Source of the DNA: Paraburkholderia sp. PREW-6R
GTDB lineage: Bacteria; Pseudomonadota; Gammaproteobacteria; Burkholderiales; Burkholderiaceae
Assembly: GCF_039621805.1 (NCBI RefSeq)
Contig: NZ_CP155073.1
Span: 372,001-436,000 of the forward strand
DNA: 64,000 nucleotides
Reading direction: 5' to 3'
The notes under the pieces were generated by a model. That model made no database searches. It was not told where the DNA came from and was given only the letters and a program-made list of their open reading frames with translations. Positions 10,012-19,139 of the stretch are shown one piece after another. Position numbers and translations under genes: made by a program. Each line of letters begins with the position of its first letter. Within the stretch, counting starts at the first letter, position 1.

Positions 10012-10797
10012 TTACATGCGGAAGTGTTCGCCGAGATAAACGCGCCGTACGCTCTCGTTCTCGATGATTTCACTCGGCGCGCCGGCGGCCAGCACGCTGC
10101 CGTCGCTGATGATGTACGCGTGATCGCAAATGCCCAGCGTTTCACGCACGTTATGGTCGGTGATGAGCACACCGATATTGCGCTGCTTCAGGAATTTGAC
10201 AATCTTCTGAATTTCGAGCACTGCAATCGGATCGACGCCGGCAAAGGGTTCGTCGAGCAGAATGAAGCTGGGGTTGGTGGCCAGCGCGCGTGCGATTTCG
10301 ACGCGCCGGCGCTCACCGCCCGACAGCGACAGCGCCGGGTTTTCTCGCAAATGCGCGATCTGCAACTCATCGAGCAGCGCTTCAGTGCGGCTCGTGATCG
10401 TGTCCTTGCTGAGCCGCTTGCCGTTGTCTTCATGCTGCAGTTCGAGCACCGCGCGAATGTTCTGTTCGACGGTAAGCTTGCGAAACACCGAAGCTTCCTG
10501 CGGCAGATACGACAGACCCAGCGACGCGCGCTTATGAATCGGCAGCAGGCTGATGGACTTGCCGTCCAGATCGATTTCGCCTGCGTCGAGCGGCACGAGG
10601 CCCACGATCATATAGAACGACGTGGTCTTGCCCGCGCCGTTCGGGCCGAGCAGTCCGACCACTTCGCCGCTTTTGACGTCGAGCGACACGTCTTTGACGA
10701 CCGTGCGTGAACCGTAACGCTTCTTCAGATTGCGCACCACCAGCGAGCTACTGGTGCCGGCCGGCTTGCGATTGGGAAGGGACGCTGAAGTGCTCAC
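10012..10797 (-). CDS. lptB: LPS export ABC transporter ATP-binding protein LptB
   Basis: LptB is the cytoplasmic ATPase of the LptB2FGC machine that drives lipopolysaccharide from the inner membrane to the outer surface. Walker A is at residues 51-59 (GPNGAGKTT), the signature is LSGGERRRVEIARAL and Walker B is FILLDEPFAGVDP. The start is a GTG that overlaps the lptA stop by 4 bases (GTGA), so translation is coupled. The first 18 residues are an extension not found in E. coli LptB. The product is 261 aa. Confidence 0.96.
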   Translation of the reverse strand: MSTSASLPNRKPAGTSSSLVVRNLKKRYGSRTVVKDVSLDVKSGEVVGLLGPNGAGKTTSFYMIVGLVPLDAGEIDLDGKSISLLPIHKRASLGLSYLPQEASVFRKLTVEQNIRAVLELQHEDNGKRLSKDTITSRTEALLDELQIAHLRENPALSLSGGERRRVEIARALATNPSFILLDEPFAGVDPIAVLEIQKIVKFLKQRNIGVLITDHNVRETLGICDHAYIISDGSVLAAGAPSEIIENESVRRVYLGEHFRM

Positions 10798-11465
10798 TGA
10801 TTCGGCGCTCCCTGGAGGGTCGTGGACGGCGCGAGCGTGGCCGACGCGCCGTTCAGCGGCGCGGCGCCGCCATTGCGCGGAGCGAGCATGGCGCGCACGC
10901 GGCCGGTCGGGTTGCCCGGACCGGCAACGTCCTTGCCGGACTTCGCGGTATAGAAATCGTTCTGGCCGTCGTACGTGACGACGCTGCCATGCACCTGGTC
11001 CATCACGGTGGACAGGCCTTGCAGGCGCTTCACGGTCGCGTTGGTGGTGAGCGTGGTCAGATCCTGCTTGCCGTCGTAGTCGATGCGAACGGCCGTGCCT
11101 TCGATGTACTCGTCGAGACCTTCGCGCTTCTGGCGGAAGTACGACAGATTGCCGCCGCTCGACGTGCCGGTTGCATATTGGTAACCCTGCGGGTCTTGCG
11201 TCACTTCGACACGGTCGGCCTTGATCACGATCGTGCCTTTGGTGGCGACCACATGGCCGGTGAAGATGTTGACCTGCTTGAGGTCGTCGTACGTCATGTT
11301 GTCCGCTTCGATGTTCAGCGGCTTGTCCTTGTCGGCGCGGTCCGCGTGCGCGAGCGGCGCAAAGCCGGCGAGCGGCAACGCGACCAGCAGTGCGGCGAGC
11401 CCGGCGCGGCACGCGGACAAGGCGCGCGAGCGGCCGGTTTCAAAACGGGGGAACGATTCGTTCAT
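10794..11465 (-). CDS. lptA: LPS transport periplasmic protein LptA
   Basis: LptA forms the beta-jellyroll bridge that carries lipopolysaccharide across the periplasm from LptC to LptD. The 223-residue protein has an N-terminal signal peptide (ALLVALPLAGFAPLAHA) and the OstA-type repeat from NIEADNMTYDD onward. The C-terminal 30 residues are low-complexity (Ala/Pro/Gly-rich). It sits 30 bases after lptC and overlaps lptB. Confidence 0.94.
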   Translation of the reverse strand: MNESFPRFETGRSRALSACRAGLAALLVALPLAGFAPLAHADRADKDKPLNIEADNMTYDDLKQVNIFTGHVVATKGTIVIKADRVEVTQDPQGYQYATGTSSGGNLSYFRQKREGLDEYIEGTAVRIDYDGKQDLTTLTTNATVKRLQGLSTVMDQVHGSVVTYDGQNDFYTAKSGKDVAGPGNPTGRVRAMLAPRNGGAAPLNGASATLAPSTTLQGAPNQ

Positions 11466-11495
11466 GCAGTCACGCCTGGAGTGGATTTACCCGGG

Positions 11496-12095
11496 TTACT
11501 TGGGCGAGCTGCCACCGGCATCGGACGCGGCGATCGCGCCTTTGACATTGCCGAACAGTTGCATCACCCGGGTGACGTTGTTGTAGTTCATGCCGCTGGC
11601 AGTCATCACCGACATGCCGCGCTGAAGTTTAACCGGCTTTTCGGTCTCGATCACATCGTCGTTGACCAGCACTTTAAAATGCGCGGAATCTGCCTGCATC
11701 TGCGGATCGCCATTGCCGGGCGCGCGCAGAATGCGCGCATTTCCATAGAGATCGACGATCGAAGCGTCGCCGTTCACCGTGCCGGTGTCGCCCGTCGCGG
11801 TGACGATCGGCTTGCCCGGCTGGAACGCGCGCATGGCCGGCTTGACCAGATCGCTCAGTTCGTCGTCTTCATAATGAATCAGCGACTGGGCGGTCAGCCG
11901 GTATTGCGTCGAACCGGATTGATCGAGTTCGGAAACCGAAAAGTTGTCGGCGAAATAGTCCGGCGTGTGCTCCTTGGGACGCACCACGCCTTCGTTCTGC
12001 CGCGGCAGCGTAGCCTGAAGCAGCCACCAGGTGATGCCCGCGAGCGCCGCCATCGCAATGAGCGGAATCAGCGAAGTCAGGCGAAACTGATTCAT
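11496..12095 (-). CDS. lptC: LPS export system protein LptC
   Basis: LptC is the bitopic inner-membrane protein that receives lipopolysaccharide from LptBFG and hands it to LptA. The 199-residue product has one N-terminal membrane segment (LIPLIAMAALAGITWWLL, residues about 9-26) and then a periplasmic jellyroll domain. Its start overlaps the kdsC stop by 4 bases, so kdsC and lptC are translated together. Confidence 0.94.
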   Translation of the reverse strand: MNQFRLTSLIPLIAMAALAGITWWLLQATLPRQNEGVVRPKEHTPDYFADNFSVSELDQSGSTQYRLTAQSLIHYEDDELSDLVKPAMRAFQPGKPIVTATGDTGTVNGDASIVDLYGNARILRAPGNGDPQMQADSAHFKVLVNDDVIETEKPVKLQRGMSVMTASGMNYNNVTRVMQLFGNVKGAIAASDAGGSSPK

Positions 12096-12652
12096 CCGAC
12101 GAGGCCTCGCTGTTCGCCGCTACACGCGGCCGCGAGCAGCGCGTCGTATTTGTGCTGTGCGCGCAGCAAAGTGTCGACGACTTCGCGCGCCGCGCCGTGT
12201 CCGCCACGCGCCTCGCTGACCCAGTGAGCGCGCGCGATCACTTCAGGATGCGAGTTGGCGGGCGCGGCCGCAAAGCCCACCTTCAGCATGACGGCGAGGT
12301 CGACCCAGTCGTCGCCCATGTAGCCGCACTCTTGCGCCGTGAGGCCGGTCTTCGCGAGCAGGTCGGCGAACGCCGCCGGCTTGTCCTGCACGCCCTGATA
12401 GAGATGCGCGACGTTCATCTCTTTGGCCCGCACGGCGACGATGCCGGACTTGCGCCCGGTGATGATCGCCGTCTCGATGCCGGCCTCGCGCAGCAGCTTC
12501 ATGCCGTGACCATCCATGGAGTGGAAGGCCTTCATGGTGTCGCCTTCCGCGGTGAAGAGGAGGCCGCCGTCGGTCAGCACGCCGTCGACGTCGAAAATCA
12601 TCATCTTCACGCGGCTTGCGCGTTCAGTAGCGGACAGGGACACGGAAGCCAT
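12092..12652 (-). CDS. kdsC: 3-deoxy-D-manno-octulosonate 8-phosphate phosphatase KdsC
   Basis: KdsC removes the phosphate from Kdo-8-phosphate, the third step in making the Kdo sugar of the LPS core. It is a cap-less HAD phosphatase of 186 aa with the nucleophile motif FDVDG (Asp21 and Asp23), a later TGRKSG motif II, and GDDWVDL for metal binding. It overlaps both neighbours (kdsD and lptC), so LPS sugar synthesis and transport genes form one transcript. Confidence 0.95.
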   Translation of the reverse strand: MASVSLSATERASRVKMMIFDVDGVLTDGGLLFTAEGDTMKAFHSMDGHGMKLLREAGIETAIITGRKSGIVAVRAKEMNVAHLYQGVQDKPAAFADLLAKTGLTAQECGYMGDDWVDLAVMLKVGFAAAPANSHPEVIARAHWVSEARGGHGAAREVVDTLLRAQHKYDALLAAACSGEQRGLVG

Positions 12653-13635
12653 CAGATCACCTTCTTCGAGAACAGGTCGTGCATATTGAGTGCGCCGATC
12701 AGCGTGCCTGCTTCGTCGACGACCAGCATCTGATTGATGCGGTGGCGCTCCATCAGTTCCACGGCTTCCACCGCGAGCTGGTCCGGACCGATGGTGCGCG
12801 GACCAGCGGTCATGACCGAAGCGATCGACAACGCGCGGAAGTCGCCATCGCGTTCGAGCACGCGGCGCAGGTCGCCGTCGGTGAAAATGCCGGCCACGCG
12901 GTCCTGATGATCGACGATCGCCGTCATGCCCATGCGCTTGGCGGTCAGCTGGAACAACGCGTCGCGCACGGTGGCCTCCGTTGTGACCTTCGGCACCTGG
13001 TCGCCCGTGCGCATCACGTCGCGAACATAGGTCAGGAGACGCCGGCCGAGCGCGCCGCCCGGATGCGAGCGCGCGAAATCGTCACGGCCGAAGCCGCGCG
13101 CGTCGAGCACCGCGACTGCGAGCGCATCGCCGAGCGCGAGCGCGGCGGTGGTGCTGGCAGTGGGTGCGAGATTCATCGGGCAAGCTTCTTTCGAGACCGC
13201 GGAATTCAGATGGACATCGGCCAGTTGTGCGAGACTCGACGACGGGCGTCCGGTCATTGCAATCAGCTTCGCGCCGAGCCGCTTGATCAGCGGCAGAATC
13301 GCCACGAGTTCTTCGGTTTCACCTGAATTGGAGAGGGCGATAAAGACGTCGTCCGAGGTCACCATGCCGAGATCGCCGTGGCTCGCTTCGGCGGGATGCA
13401 CGAAGAAAGCCGGCGTGCCGGTGCTCGCCAGCGTGGCCGCGAGCTTGCGTGCCACGTGACCGGATTTGCCGATGCCGGAAACCACCACGCGCCCACGGCA
13501 CCCCAGGATGAAATCGACCGCCCCGACGAAACCCTCGTCGAGTTGATCGCGAAGCGCGCGCACGGCGTCCGCTTCGATGTCGAGCACGTCACGAGCGAGC
13601 GCAAGTGCCCGGTCGCCATTGATTTTCGCTATCAT
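12652..13635 (-). CDS. kdsD: D-arabinose 5-phosphate isomerase, KpsF/GutQ family
   Basis: The enzyme converts ribulose-5-phosphate to arabinose-5-phosphate, the first dedicated step to Kdo. The 327-residue protein has an N-terminal SIS sugar-isomerase domain (VVSGIGKSGHVARK, then SHGDLGM and ALSNSGETEEL) and two C-terminal CBS domains (about residues 205-327). It heads the kdsD-kdsC-lptCAB-rpoN block, and the first base pair of its stop is shared with the kdsC start. It is divergent from the Kef-type antiporter gene. Confidence 0.94.
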   Translation of the reverse strand: MIAKINGDRALALARDVLDIEADAVRALRDQLDEGFVGAVDFILGCRGRVVVSGIGKSGHVARKLAATLASTGTPAFFVHPAEASHGDLGMVTSDDVFIALSNSGETEELVAILPLIKRLGAKLIAMTGRPSSSLAQLADVHLNSAVSKEACPMNLAPTASTTAALALGDALAVAVLDARGFGRDDFARSHPGGALGRRLLTYVRDVMRTGDQVPKVTTEATVRDALFQLTAKRMGMTAIVDHQDRVAGIFTDGDLRRVLERDGDFRALSIASVMTAGPRTIGPDQLAVEAVELMERHRINQMLVVDEAGTLIGALNMHDLFSKKVI

Positions 13636-13796
13636 TCGCGGAGTATAGCAAAAGGCGCCTGTTCGCCGCGCCGGGCCTGCTGTGCCAAGCTGCTCTCTTT
13701 ACTGCTGTCTTAACGGCCCCTCAACCTTGTCGCACGGCGGTTTGCGTGCGCGGTTCCGCTGACGAACGAGGACGCTTCACGTATGCGTTTTTGCCG

Positions 13797-15800
13797 ATGA
13801 TTTCCCCACTCGAAATGACGCTGTTCCTGCTGCTGGCATCGGTAGCGGGCGTGGTGATCTTTCGCTTCCTGAATCTTCCTCCCATGCTCGGCTATCTCAC
13901 GGTCGGCATCGTCGTGGGACCGCACGCATTCGGTCTGATTCCGGATTCGGTGGGCGCACAGAATCTCGCCGAATTCGGCGTGGTGTTTCTGATGTTTTCG
14001 ATCGGGCTGGAGTTTTCGCTCGCCAAGTTGCGCTCCATGCGCCGTCTCGTATTCGGCCTCGGCCTGCTGCAGGTCATCGGCACGATTGCGGTAGCCGTGT
14101 CGCTCGGTTTTTTGCTGCAACGCTGGGTGCATATCACGTGGCAGGCGAGCGTCGCGTTGGGCGGCGCGCTCGCCATGTCGTCGACGGCGATCGTCAGCAA
14201 GATGCTCGCGGAGCGGCTCGAAATCGAAACGGAGCACGGCCGCAATATCTTCGGTGTGCTGCTGTTTCAGGATCTGGCCGTGGTCCCGCTGTTGATCGTC
14301 ATTTCGGCGCTCGGCGGCGACTCGAAAGATCTCGTCAACGCATTGAGCATTGCCGCGGTGAAGATCGTCGTCGCGCTCGCGCTGCTGCTGATCGTCGGCC
14401 AGCGCTTCATGACGCGCTGGTTCAACGTGGTCGCGCGGCGCCGTTCGCAGGAACTGTTCATTCTGAATCTGCTGCTGGTCACGCTCGGCGCTGCGTTCAT
14501 CACCGACAAGTTCGGCCTGTCGCTCGCACTCGGCGCGTTCATCGCCGGCATGCTGATTGCCGAGACGCCGTATCGTCATCAGGTGGAAGAGGACATCAAG
14601 CCGTTTCGCGACGTGCTGCTCGGTCTGTTCTTCGTGACCACCGGCATGCTGCTCAATCCGCGTGTGATCTGGGAGCACCCGCTGATCGTGCTCGGCTTCC
14701 TGATCGGTCCGCTGCTGCTGAAGGCCGTCATGATCACGGGCTTGTCGCGGCTCTTCGGCGCATCGCCGGGCGTGGCCATGCGCACCGGTATTGGTCTCGC
14801 GCAGGCGGGCGAATTCGGCTTCGTGCTGCTCAATCTGATTCTCGACAAACACCTCGTCGACGCCACCCTGCTGCAGGCGATTCTCGCCGCCATGCTGCTG
14901 TCCATGCTCGCCGCGCCGTTCCTGATTCAGAACGCGGATCGCATCGTGCTGCGGCTGTCGTCGTCGGAATGGATGATGCAATCGCTGCAAATGACCCGTA
15001 TCGCGACGCAGAGCCTCAAGCAAAGCGGCCACGTGATCATCTGCGGCTACGGGCGCGCCGGTCAGAATCTGGCCCGCATGCTGGAGCATGAAGGGCTGTC
15101 TTACGTTGCGCTCGACCTCGACCCGGATCGCGTGCAGGCGGCCGCCGCAGCAGGCGAATCGGTCGTGTTCGGCGACGCCGGGCGGCGCGAGTCGCTGCTC
15201 GCCGCCGGTATCCACCGTGCGGCGGCGATCGCGATTACCTACGCGAACACGCCGTCCGCGTTGCGCGTACTTCATAACATCCATGAACTGGAACCCACGC
15301 TGCCGGTGATCGTGCGTACGGTCGACGACGCCGATCTGGAAAAGCTGCTGGCCGCCGGCGCGACCGAGGTGATTCCCGAGATCGTCGAAGGCAGTCTGAT
15401 GCTGGCGTCGCATACGCTGGTCGTAATGGGCGTGCCGATGCGGCGCGTGGTGCGGCGAGTCGAGGAAATGCGCGACGAGCGCTACGCACTGCTGCGCGGC
15501 TACTTCCACGGCGCCGACGACGTGGAAGACGACGACGGCCACGAACAGGTGCGGCTACAATCGGTGCCGGTCGACGAAAACGCGGATGCGGTGGGTCGCA
15601 CGCTCGCCGATCTGGGTTTGTTCGAAATGGGCGTCGAAGTGACAGCGATCCGGCGGCACGGCATTCGCGGCGTCGAGCCGGACCCGTCTACCAAGCTGCG
15701 CGCGAGCGACATCGTGGTGCTGCGCGGCTTGCCCGAACAACTGGCCGAAGCCGAGGAGCGTCTGTCGAAGCATCGGCGCGCCGGCGCAGCAGCGGCCTGA
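13797..15800 (+). CDS. Monovalent cation:proton antiporter, KefB/YbaL (CPA2) family
   Basis: The 667-residue protein has an N-terminal Na+/H+ exchanger domain with about 12 membrane segments (residues 1-380), a TrkA-N Rossmann domain opening with VIICGYGRAGQNLARML (about residue 410), and a C-terminal TrkA-C domain. This build is that of KefB, KefC and YbaL, which export potassium or protons under control of a bound nucleotide. I start it at MISPLEMTLF, because the upstream in-frame start at 13746 gives unmatched sequence. In E. coli a different ion exchanger (YrbG) lies upstream of kdsD; here this gene is divergent from kdsD. Confidence 0.88.
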   Translation: MISPLEMTLFLLLASVAGVVIFRFLNLPPMLGYLTVGIVVGPHAFGLIPDSVGAQNLAEFGVVFLMFSIGLEFSLAKLRSMRRLVFGLGLLQVIGTIAVAVSLGFLLQRWVHITWQASVALGGALAMSSTAIVSKMLAERLEIETEHGRNIFGVLLFQDLAVVPLLIVISALGGDSKDLVNALSIAAVKIVVALALLLIVGQRFMTRWFNVVARRRSQELFILNLLLVTLGAAFITDKFGLSLALGAFIAGMLIAETPYRHQVEEDIKPFRDVLLGLFFVTTGMLLNPRVIWEHPLIVLGFLIGPLLLKAVMITGLSRLFGASPGVAMRTGIGLAQAGEFGFVLLNLILDKHLVDATLLQAILAAMLLSMLAAPFLIQNADRIVLRLSSSEWMMQSLQMTRIATQSLKQSGHVIICGYGRAGQNLARMLEHEGLSYVALDLDPDRVQAAAAAGESVVFGDAGRRESLLAAGIHRAAAIAITYANTPSALRVLHNIHELEPTLPVIVRTVDDADLEKLLAAGATEVIPEIVEGSLMLASHTLVVMGVPMRRVVRRVEEMRDERYALLRGYFHGADDVEDDDGHEQVRLQSVPVDENADAVGRTLADLGLFEMGVEVTAIRRHGIRGVEPDPSTKLRASDIVVLRGLPEQLAEAEERLSKHRRAGAAAA

Positions 15801-15912
15801 GCTTGCGCGCGGCCTGTTGCGCCGGCGGCGCTCTCTTACCTTTGCACGGCATGTCCGCCCCGGCTTGCCTGACTGAGATTTAATCGGACCGTCTGGTCCA
15901 TCCGGAGACATC

Positions 15913-16479
15913 ATGTCCAACGCGCTCACGAGCGCGCCGCTCGATGCGGCCGACTACATCAAAAGCCACATCCGCACGGTGCCGGACTGGCCGCAGCCGG
16001 GCGTGCAGTTTCGCGATATCACGCCGCTGCTGCAGGAGCCGAAATCATTTCGCGTGCTGATCGATCTGTTCGTGCAGCGGTACATCGGCGCGAAGCTCGA
16101 CTACATAGCAGGCCTCGACGCGCGCGGCTTCATCATCGGGCCGATTCTAGCGTACGAACTGAACCTCGGCTTCATTCCGATCCGCAAGGCGGGCAAGCTG
16201 CCGTACAAGCGTGTCGCGCAGTCATACGAGCTTGAATACGGCACCGCGACCGTCGAGATTCACGAGGACGCCTGCAAGCCCGGCGACCGCGTGGTGATCA
16301 TGGACGACCTGATCGCGACCGGCGGCACGATGATGGCCGGCAAGATTCTGCTCGAGCGCCTGGGCGCGGTGGTCGTGGAGGGCGCTGCAATCATCGATCT
16401 GCCGGAACTGGGCGGCTCGAAGCTGCTCGGCGAAGGCGGACTCGCGCTTTATACGGTGACGCAGTTCGGCGGCCACTAA
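15913..16479 (+). CDS. apt: Adenine phosphoribosyltransferase
   Basis: Apt makes AMP from adenine and PRPP (purine salvage). The 188-residue protein begins with the family block [26 protein letters not shown] and has the PRPP-binding loop [14 protein letters not shown] at about residues 120-135. A ribosome-binding site (CGGAGA) lies 6-11 bases upstream of the ATG. It is followed by the LysE-type gene with a 58-base gap. Confidence 0.96.
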   Translation: MSNALTSAPLDAADYIKSHIRTVPDWPQPGVQFRDITPLLQEPKSFRVLIDLFVQRYIGAKLDYIAGLDARGFIIGPILAYELNLGFIPIRKAGKLPYKRVAQSYELEYGTATVEIHEDACKPGDRVVIMDDLIATGGTMMAGKILLERLGAVVVEGAAIIDLPELGGSKLLGEGGLALYTVTQFGGH

Positions 16480-16537
16480 CCCGTTTTCGACCGTTCGTCG
16501 AGAACGGCGATTCCTGCTCATCAGAAGGGGCGCAGCG

Positions 16538-17152
16538 ATGCCGAATTTTGTGTTGTTCCTCGTCACGTCGGTTGCCATCACGATGGCGCCCGGACCCGAC
16601 AATCTGCAAGTGCTCGCGCGCGGCATCTCGCAAGGCCGCGCGGCCGGTCTCGTCGCCGCGCTCGGCTTTGCCGCCGGCATCACGTTTCACACGACGCTCG
16701 CCGCCTTAGGCGTGGCCGCATTGCTGCGTTCGTCGCCGGTCGCGTTCGAGGTCATCAAGCTCGCGGGCGCGGCGTATCTGATCTGGATCGGCATCAAGGC
16801 GCTACGCAGCCAGGGTCTTGCCACCGCGCACGAACGCGCGCCGCAACCATTGATGGCAGTGTTTCGCCAGAGCGTGCTCGGCAATCTGATGAATCCGAAG
16901 GTGACGCTGTTCTTCGTCGTGTTCCTGCCGCAATTCGTCAAACCCCTTGGACCGCAAAGCGTGACGGTACAGATGCTCGAACTCGGCGTGCTGTTCATGT
17001 TGCAGACCGTCATGGTGTTTTCACTGTTCGGCGTGTGCGCAGGGATGATCGGCAGCTGGCTCAAGCGGCGCCCGCGCGTGGGCGTGTGGCTCGACCGCCT
17101 CGCGGGCGCGACCTTCATCGCGATCGGCATTCGCGTTGCGTTGCGCGACTAG
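16538..17152 (+). CDS. LysE/RhtB-family amino-acid exporter
   Basis: This 204-residue membrane protein has about six hydrophobic segments and the family opening APGPDNLQVLARGISQGR near residue 20, which marks the RhtB/LysE exporters of amino acids such as homoserine, threonine and lysine. The substrate cannot be read from the sequence. It lies between apt and a Nudix gene on the same strand. Confidence 0.88.
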   Translation: MPNFVLFLVTSVAITMAPGPDNLQVLARGISQGRAAGLVAALGFAAGITFHTTLAALGVAALLRSSPVAFEVIKLAGAAYLIWIGIKALRSQGLATAHERAPQPLMAVFRQSVLGNLMNPKVTLFFVVFLPQFVKPLGPQSVTVQMLELGVLFMLQTVMVFSLFGVCAGMIGSWLKRRPRVGVWLDRLAGATFIAIGIRVALRD

Positions 17153-17205
17153 CGCAAAGCTGCACGCATGGCCTTGCACCGCAGCGAAACCGTCTGGAGC
17201 TCGAC

Positions 17206-18054
17206 ATGACTTTGCCTTGCATCACCGCCGCGCGCCGTTTCGACGTTCATGCGCATCTTCCGTTCTGGATCGACGCTGAACAGGTCGGCTGGATTCGCAC
17301 TGGCGATGTGCCGTTGCTCACACGCTGGCCGGATGTATTCGACATTGACCACGCCGGCGTCAAGCTGGCGCCCACCTTCAACACCGTCGATCTGCGCAGC
17401 GCGGCGCTGGGCTCCGTAATCGGTGCGCTCGCTGCCGAGGGGCGCATTCCAGGCTGGCGCAACGAGACCTACGCGATCCGCAACGCGTTCGACTCGCCGC
17501 CGCTCGCATACATCGAGCGCGCGGCGTCGCGCTTCTTCGGCACGATGACGTACGCGGTGCATCTGAACGGCGTCGTAGAATACGCGGACGGTGCGCCGCA
17601 GCTGTGGATCGCGCGCCGCAGCGATACCAAGGCCACCGACCCCGGCATGCTCGATAACGTCGTGGCCGGTGGAATTGGCTGGGGCTTCGGCATCGAAGCG
17701 ACCATCATCAAGGAGTGCTGGGAAGAAGCCGGCATTCCCGAGGACATCGCCGCACGCGCCGTGGCAGGCCGCACCGCGCACGTGCTGCAGTCGTTGCCGG
17801 AAGGTACGCAGGCCGAACAGATTTTCATCTACGACCTCACGTTGCCGGCCGATTTCGCACCGCGCAATCAGGACGGCGAGGTGGGTGAACATCGGCTTGC
17901 ACGCATCGGCGAAGTCGCGCGCTGGATCGAAGAGGGCGCAATGACCGTCGACGCGAGTCTGGCTACGCTGGATTGCATGTTGCGGCGTCGCTGGATCGAC
18001 GAAGAGGCGTGCGAAGGGATCGACGCGCTATTCGCGCCGCCCGTGTTCGCGTGA
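17206..18054 (+). CDS. Nudix hydrolase with N-terminal DUF4743 domain
   Basis: The N-terminal half (residues 1-110) matches the DUF4743 pattern seen next to Nudix domains related to thiamine pyrophosphokinase, and the C-terminal half holds a Nudix box GGIGWGFGIEA, then IKECWEEAGI. The usual REU-x-EE core reads KECWEEAG, so Arg is replaced by Lys while both Glu metal ligands remain. Relatives in yeast (YJR142W) hydrolyse damaged forms of thiamine diphosphate; that activity is an inference here. The product is 282 aa and starts at the ATG, as upstream sequence overlaps the LysE-type gene. Confidence 0.85.
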   Translation: MTLPCITAARRFDVHAHLPFWIDAEQVGWIRTGDVPLLTRWPDVFDIDHAGVKLAPTFNTVDLRSAALGSVIGALAAEGRIPGWRNETYAIRNAFDSPPLAYIERAASRFFGTMTYAVHLNGVVEYADGAPQLWIARRSDTKATDPGMLDNVVAGGIGWGFGIEATIIKECWEEAGIPEDIAARAVAGRTAHVLQSLPEGTQAEQIFIYDLTLPADFAPRNQDGEVGEHRLARIGEVARWIEEGAMTVDASLATLDCMLRRRWIDEEACEGIDALFAPPVFA

Positions 18055-18171
18055 GCCAGGCTGACTGCACACGCGTTTTCCCACTCGCTCGTGAGAAGCA
18101 CGCGGCAATGGCCCGCAGCAAAGCAGCACACTGAACGAAACCACGCATTGAAGAAGGGAGTCACCCAGGTC

Positions 18172-19041
18172 ATGTCGACCGATCACAGCTTTATCCTCAA
18201 ACTGTCGTGCGCCGACCGGCCCGGCATTGTCCACGCGGTGTCAGGCTTTCTGTTCGAGCGCGGCAGCAACATTCTCGACTCTGCGCAGTTCGGCGACAGC
18301 CGCACCGGCGAGTTTTTCATGCGCGTGCATTTTCAGCAGGTGGGCGGCGACCCGGGTCTGGAGGCGCTGCGCGAGTCGTTCGCAACGCTTGCCGAGCAGT
18401 TCGGCATGCGGTGGGAATTGCATGATGCGTCGGTGAAGCCGCGCGTCGTAATCATGGTGTCGAAGATCGGTCACTGTCTGAACGACTTGCTGTTCCGTTA
18501 CCGCACGGGGCAGCTGGCCATCGAGATCGCAGCAATCATCTCGAACCACAAGGAGTTCTATCAACTCGCCGCGAGTTATGACATTCCGTTCCACCACTTC
18601 CCGCTGCTGGGCGGCACGCCCGAAGCGAAGGCCGCGCAAGAGGCGCGCGTGCTCGAAGTGATCGACGAACATCAGGCGGATCTGGTCGTGCTCGCGCGTT
18701 ACATGCAGATTCTGTCGCCGAAACTGTGCGAAGCGTTGGCCGGTCGCGCGATCAACATTCACCACTCTTTCTTGCCCAGCTTCAAGGGCGCGAAGCCGTA
18801 TTACCAGGCGTTCGATCGCGGTGTGAAGCTGATCGGTGCAACCGCGCATTACGTGACCACGGATCTGGACGAAGGTCCGATCATCGAGCAGGAAGTGGAG
18901 CGCGTCGATCACAGCATGACGCCGGAACAGTTGACGGCGATTGGCCGCGACGTCGAGTGCGTGACGCTCGCGCGCGCGGTGAAGTGGCACGTCGAGCATC
19001 GTGTCGTGCTGAACGGCAGCAAGACGGTCGTGTTCCGGTAG
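18172..19041 (+). CDS. purU: Formyltetrahydrofolate deformylase
   Basis: PurU hydrolyses 10-formyl-THF to formate and THF, balancing one-carbon units for purine synthesis. The 289-residue protein has an N-terminal ACT domain (residues 1-85, beginning with LKLSCADRPGIVHAVS) and a formyltransferase-fold domain with the catalytic HHSFLPSFKGAKPY block and the HYVTTDLDEGP block. A ribosome-binding site (AAGGGAG) is upstream. A strong terminator follows 45 bases downstream. Confidence 0.96.
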   Translation: MSTDHSFILKLSCADRPGIVHAVSGFLFERGSNILDSAQFGDSRTGEFFMRVHFQQVGGDPGLEALRESFATLAEQFGMRWELHDASVKPRVVIMVSKIGHCLNDLLFRYRTGQLAIEIAAIISNHKEFYQLAASYDIPFHHFPLLGGTPEAKAAQEARVLEVIDEHQADLVVLARYMQILSPKLCEALAGRAINIHHSFLPSFKGAKPYYQAFDRGVKLIGATAHYVTTDLDEGPIIEQEVERVDHSMTPEQLTAIGRDVECVTLARAVKWHVEHRVVLNGSKTVVFR

Positions 19042-19086
19042 GCGACGTGAGCTAAAGGCGGGCGTGCTGATTCGCGCGCAAGGAAG

Positions 19087-19124
19087 AAAGGCGCGGGGCT
19101 TCTGGTTGAGCCCCGCGCCTTTTT
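19087..19124 (+). terminator. Rho-independent terminator after purU
   Basis: A perfect 14-bp stem (AAAGGCGCGGGGCT paired with AGCCCCGCGCCTTT), an 8-base loop and a T run lie 45 bases after the purU stop. It can also work for the convergent PepSY gene on the minus strand, because the stem is preceded by an A run. Confidence 0.92.
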
Positions 19125-19139
19125 GCATGCTGTCCAGGA

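Noticed and set aside
13710..15542. Long 610-codon open frame on the minus strand
   Set aside because: It is antisense to the Kef-type antiporter gene and its translation is dominated by Arg, His and Gln, typical of a shadow frame.
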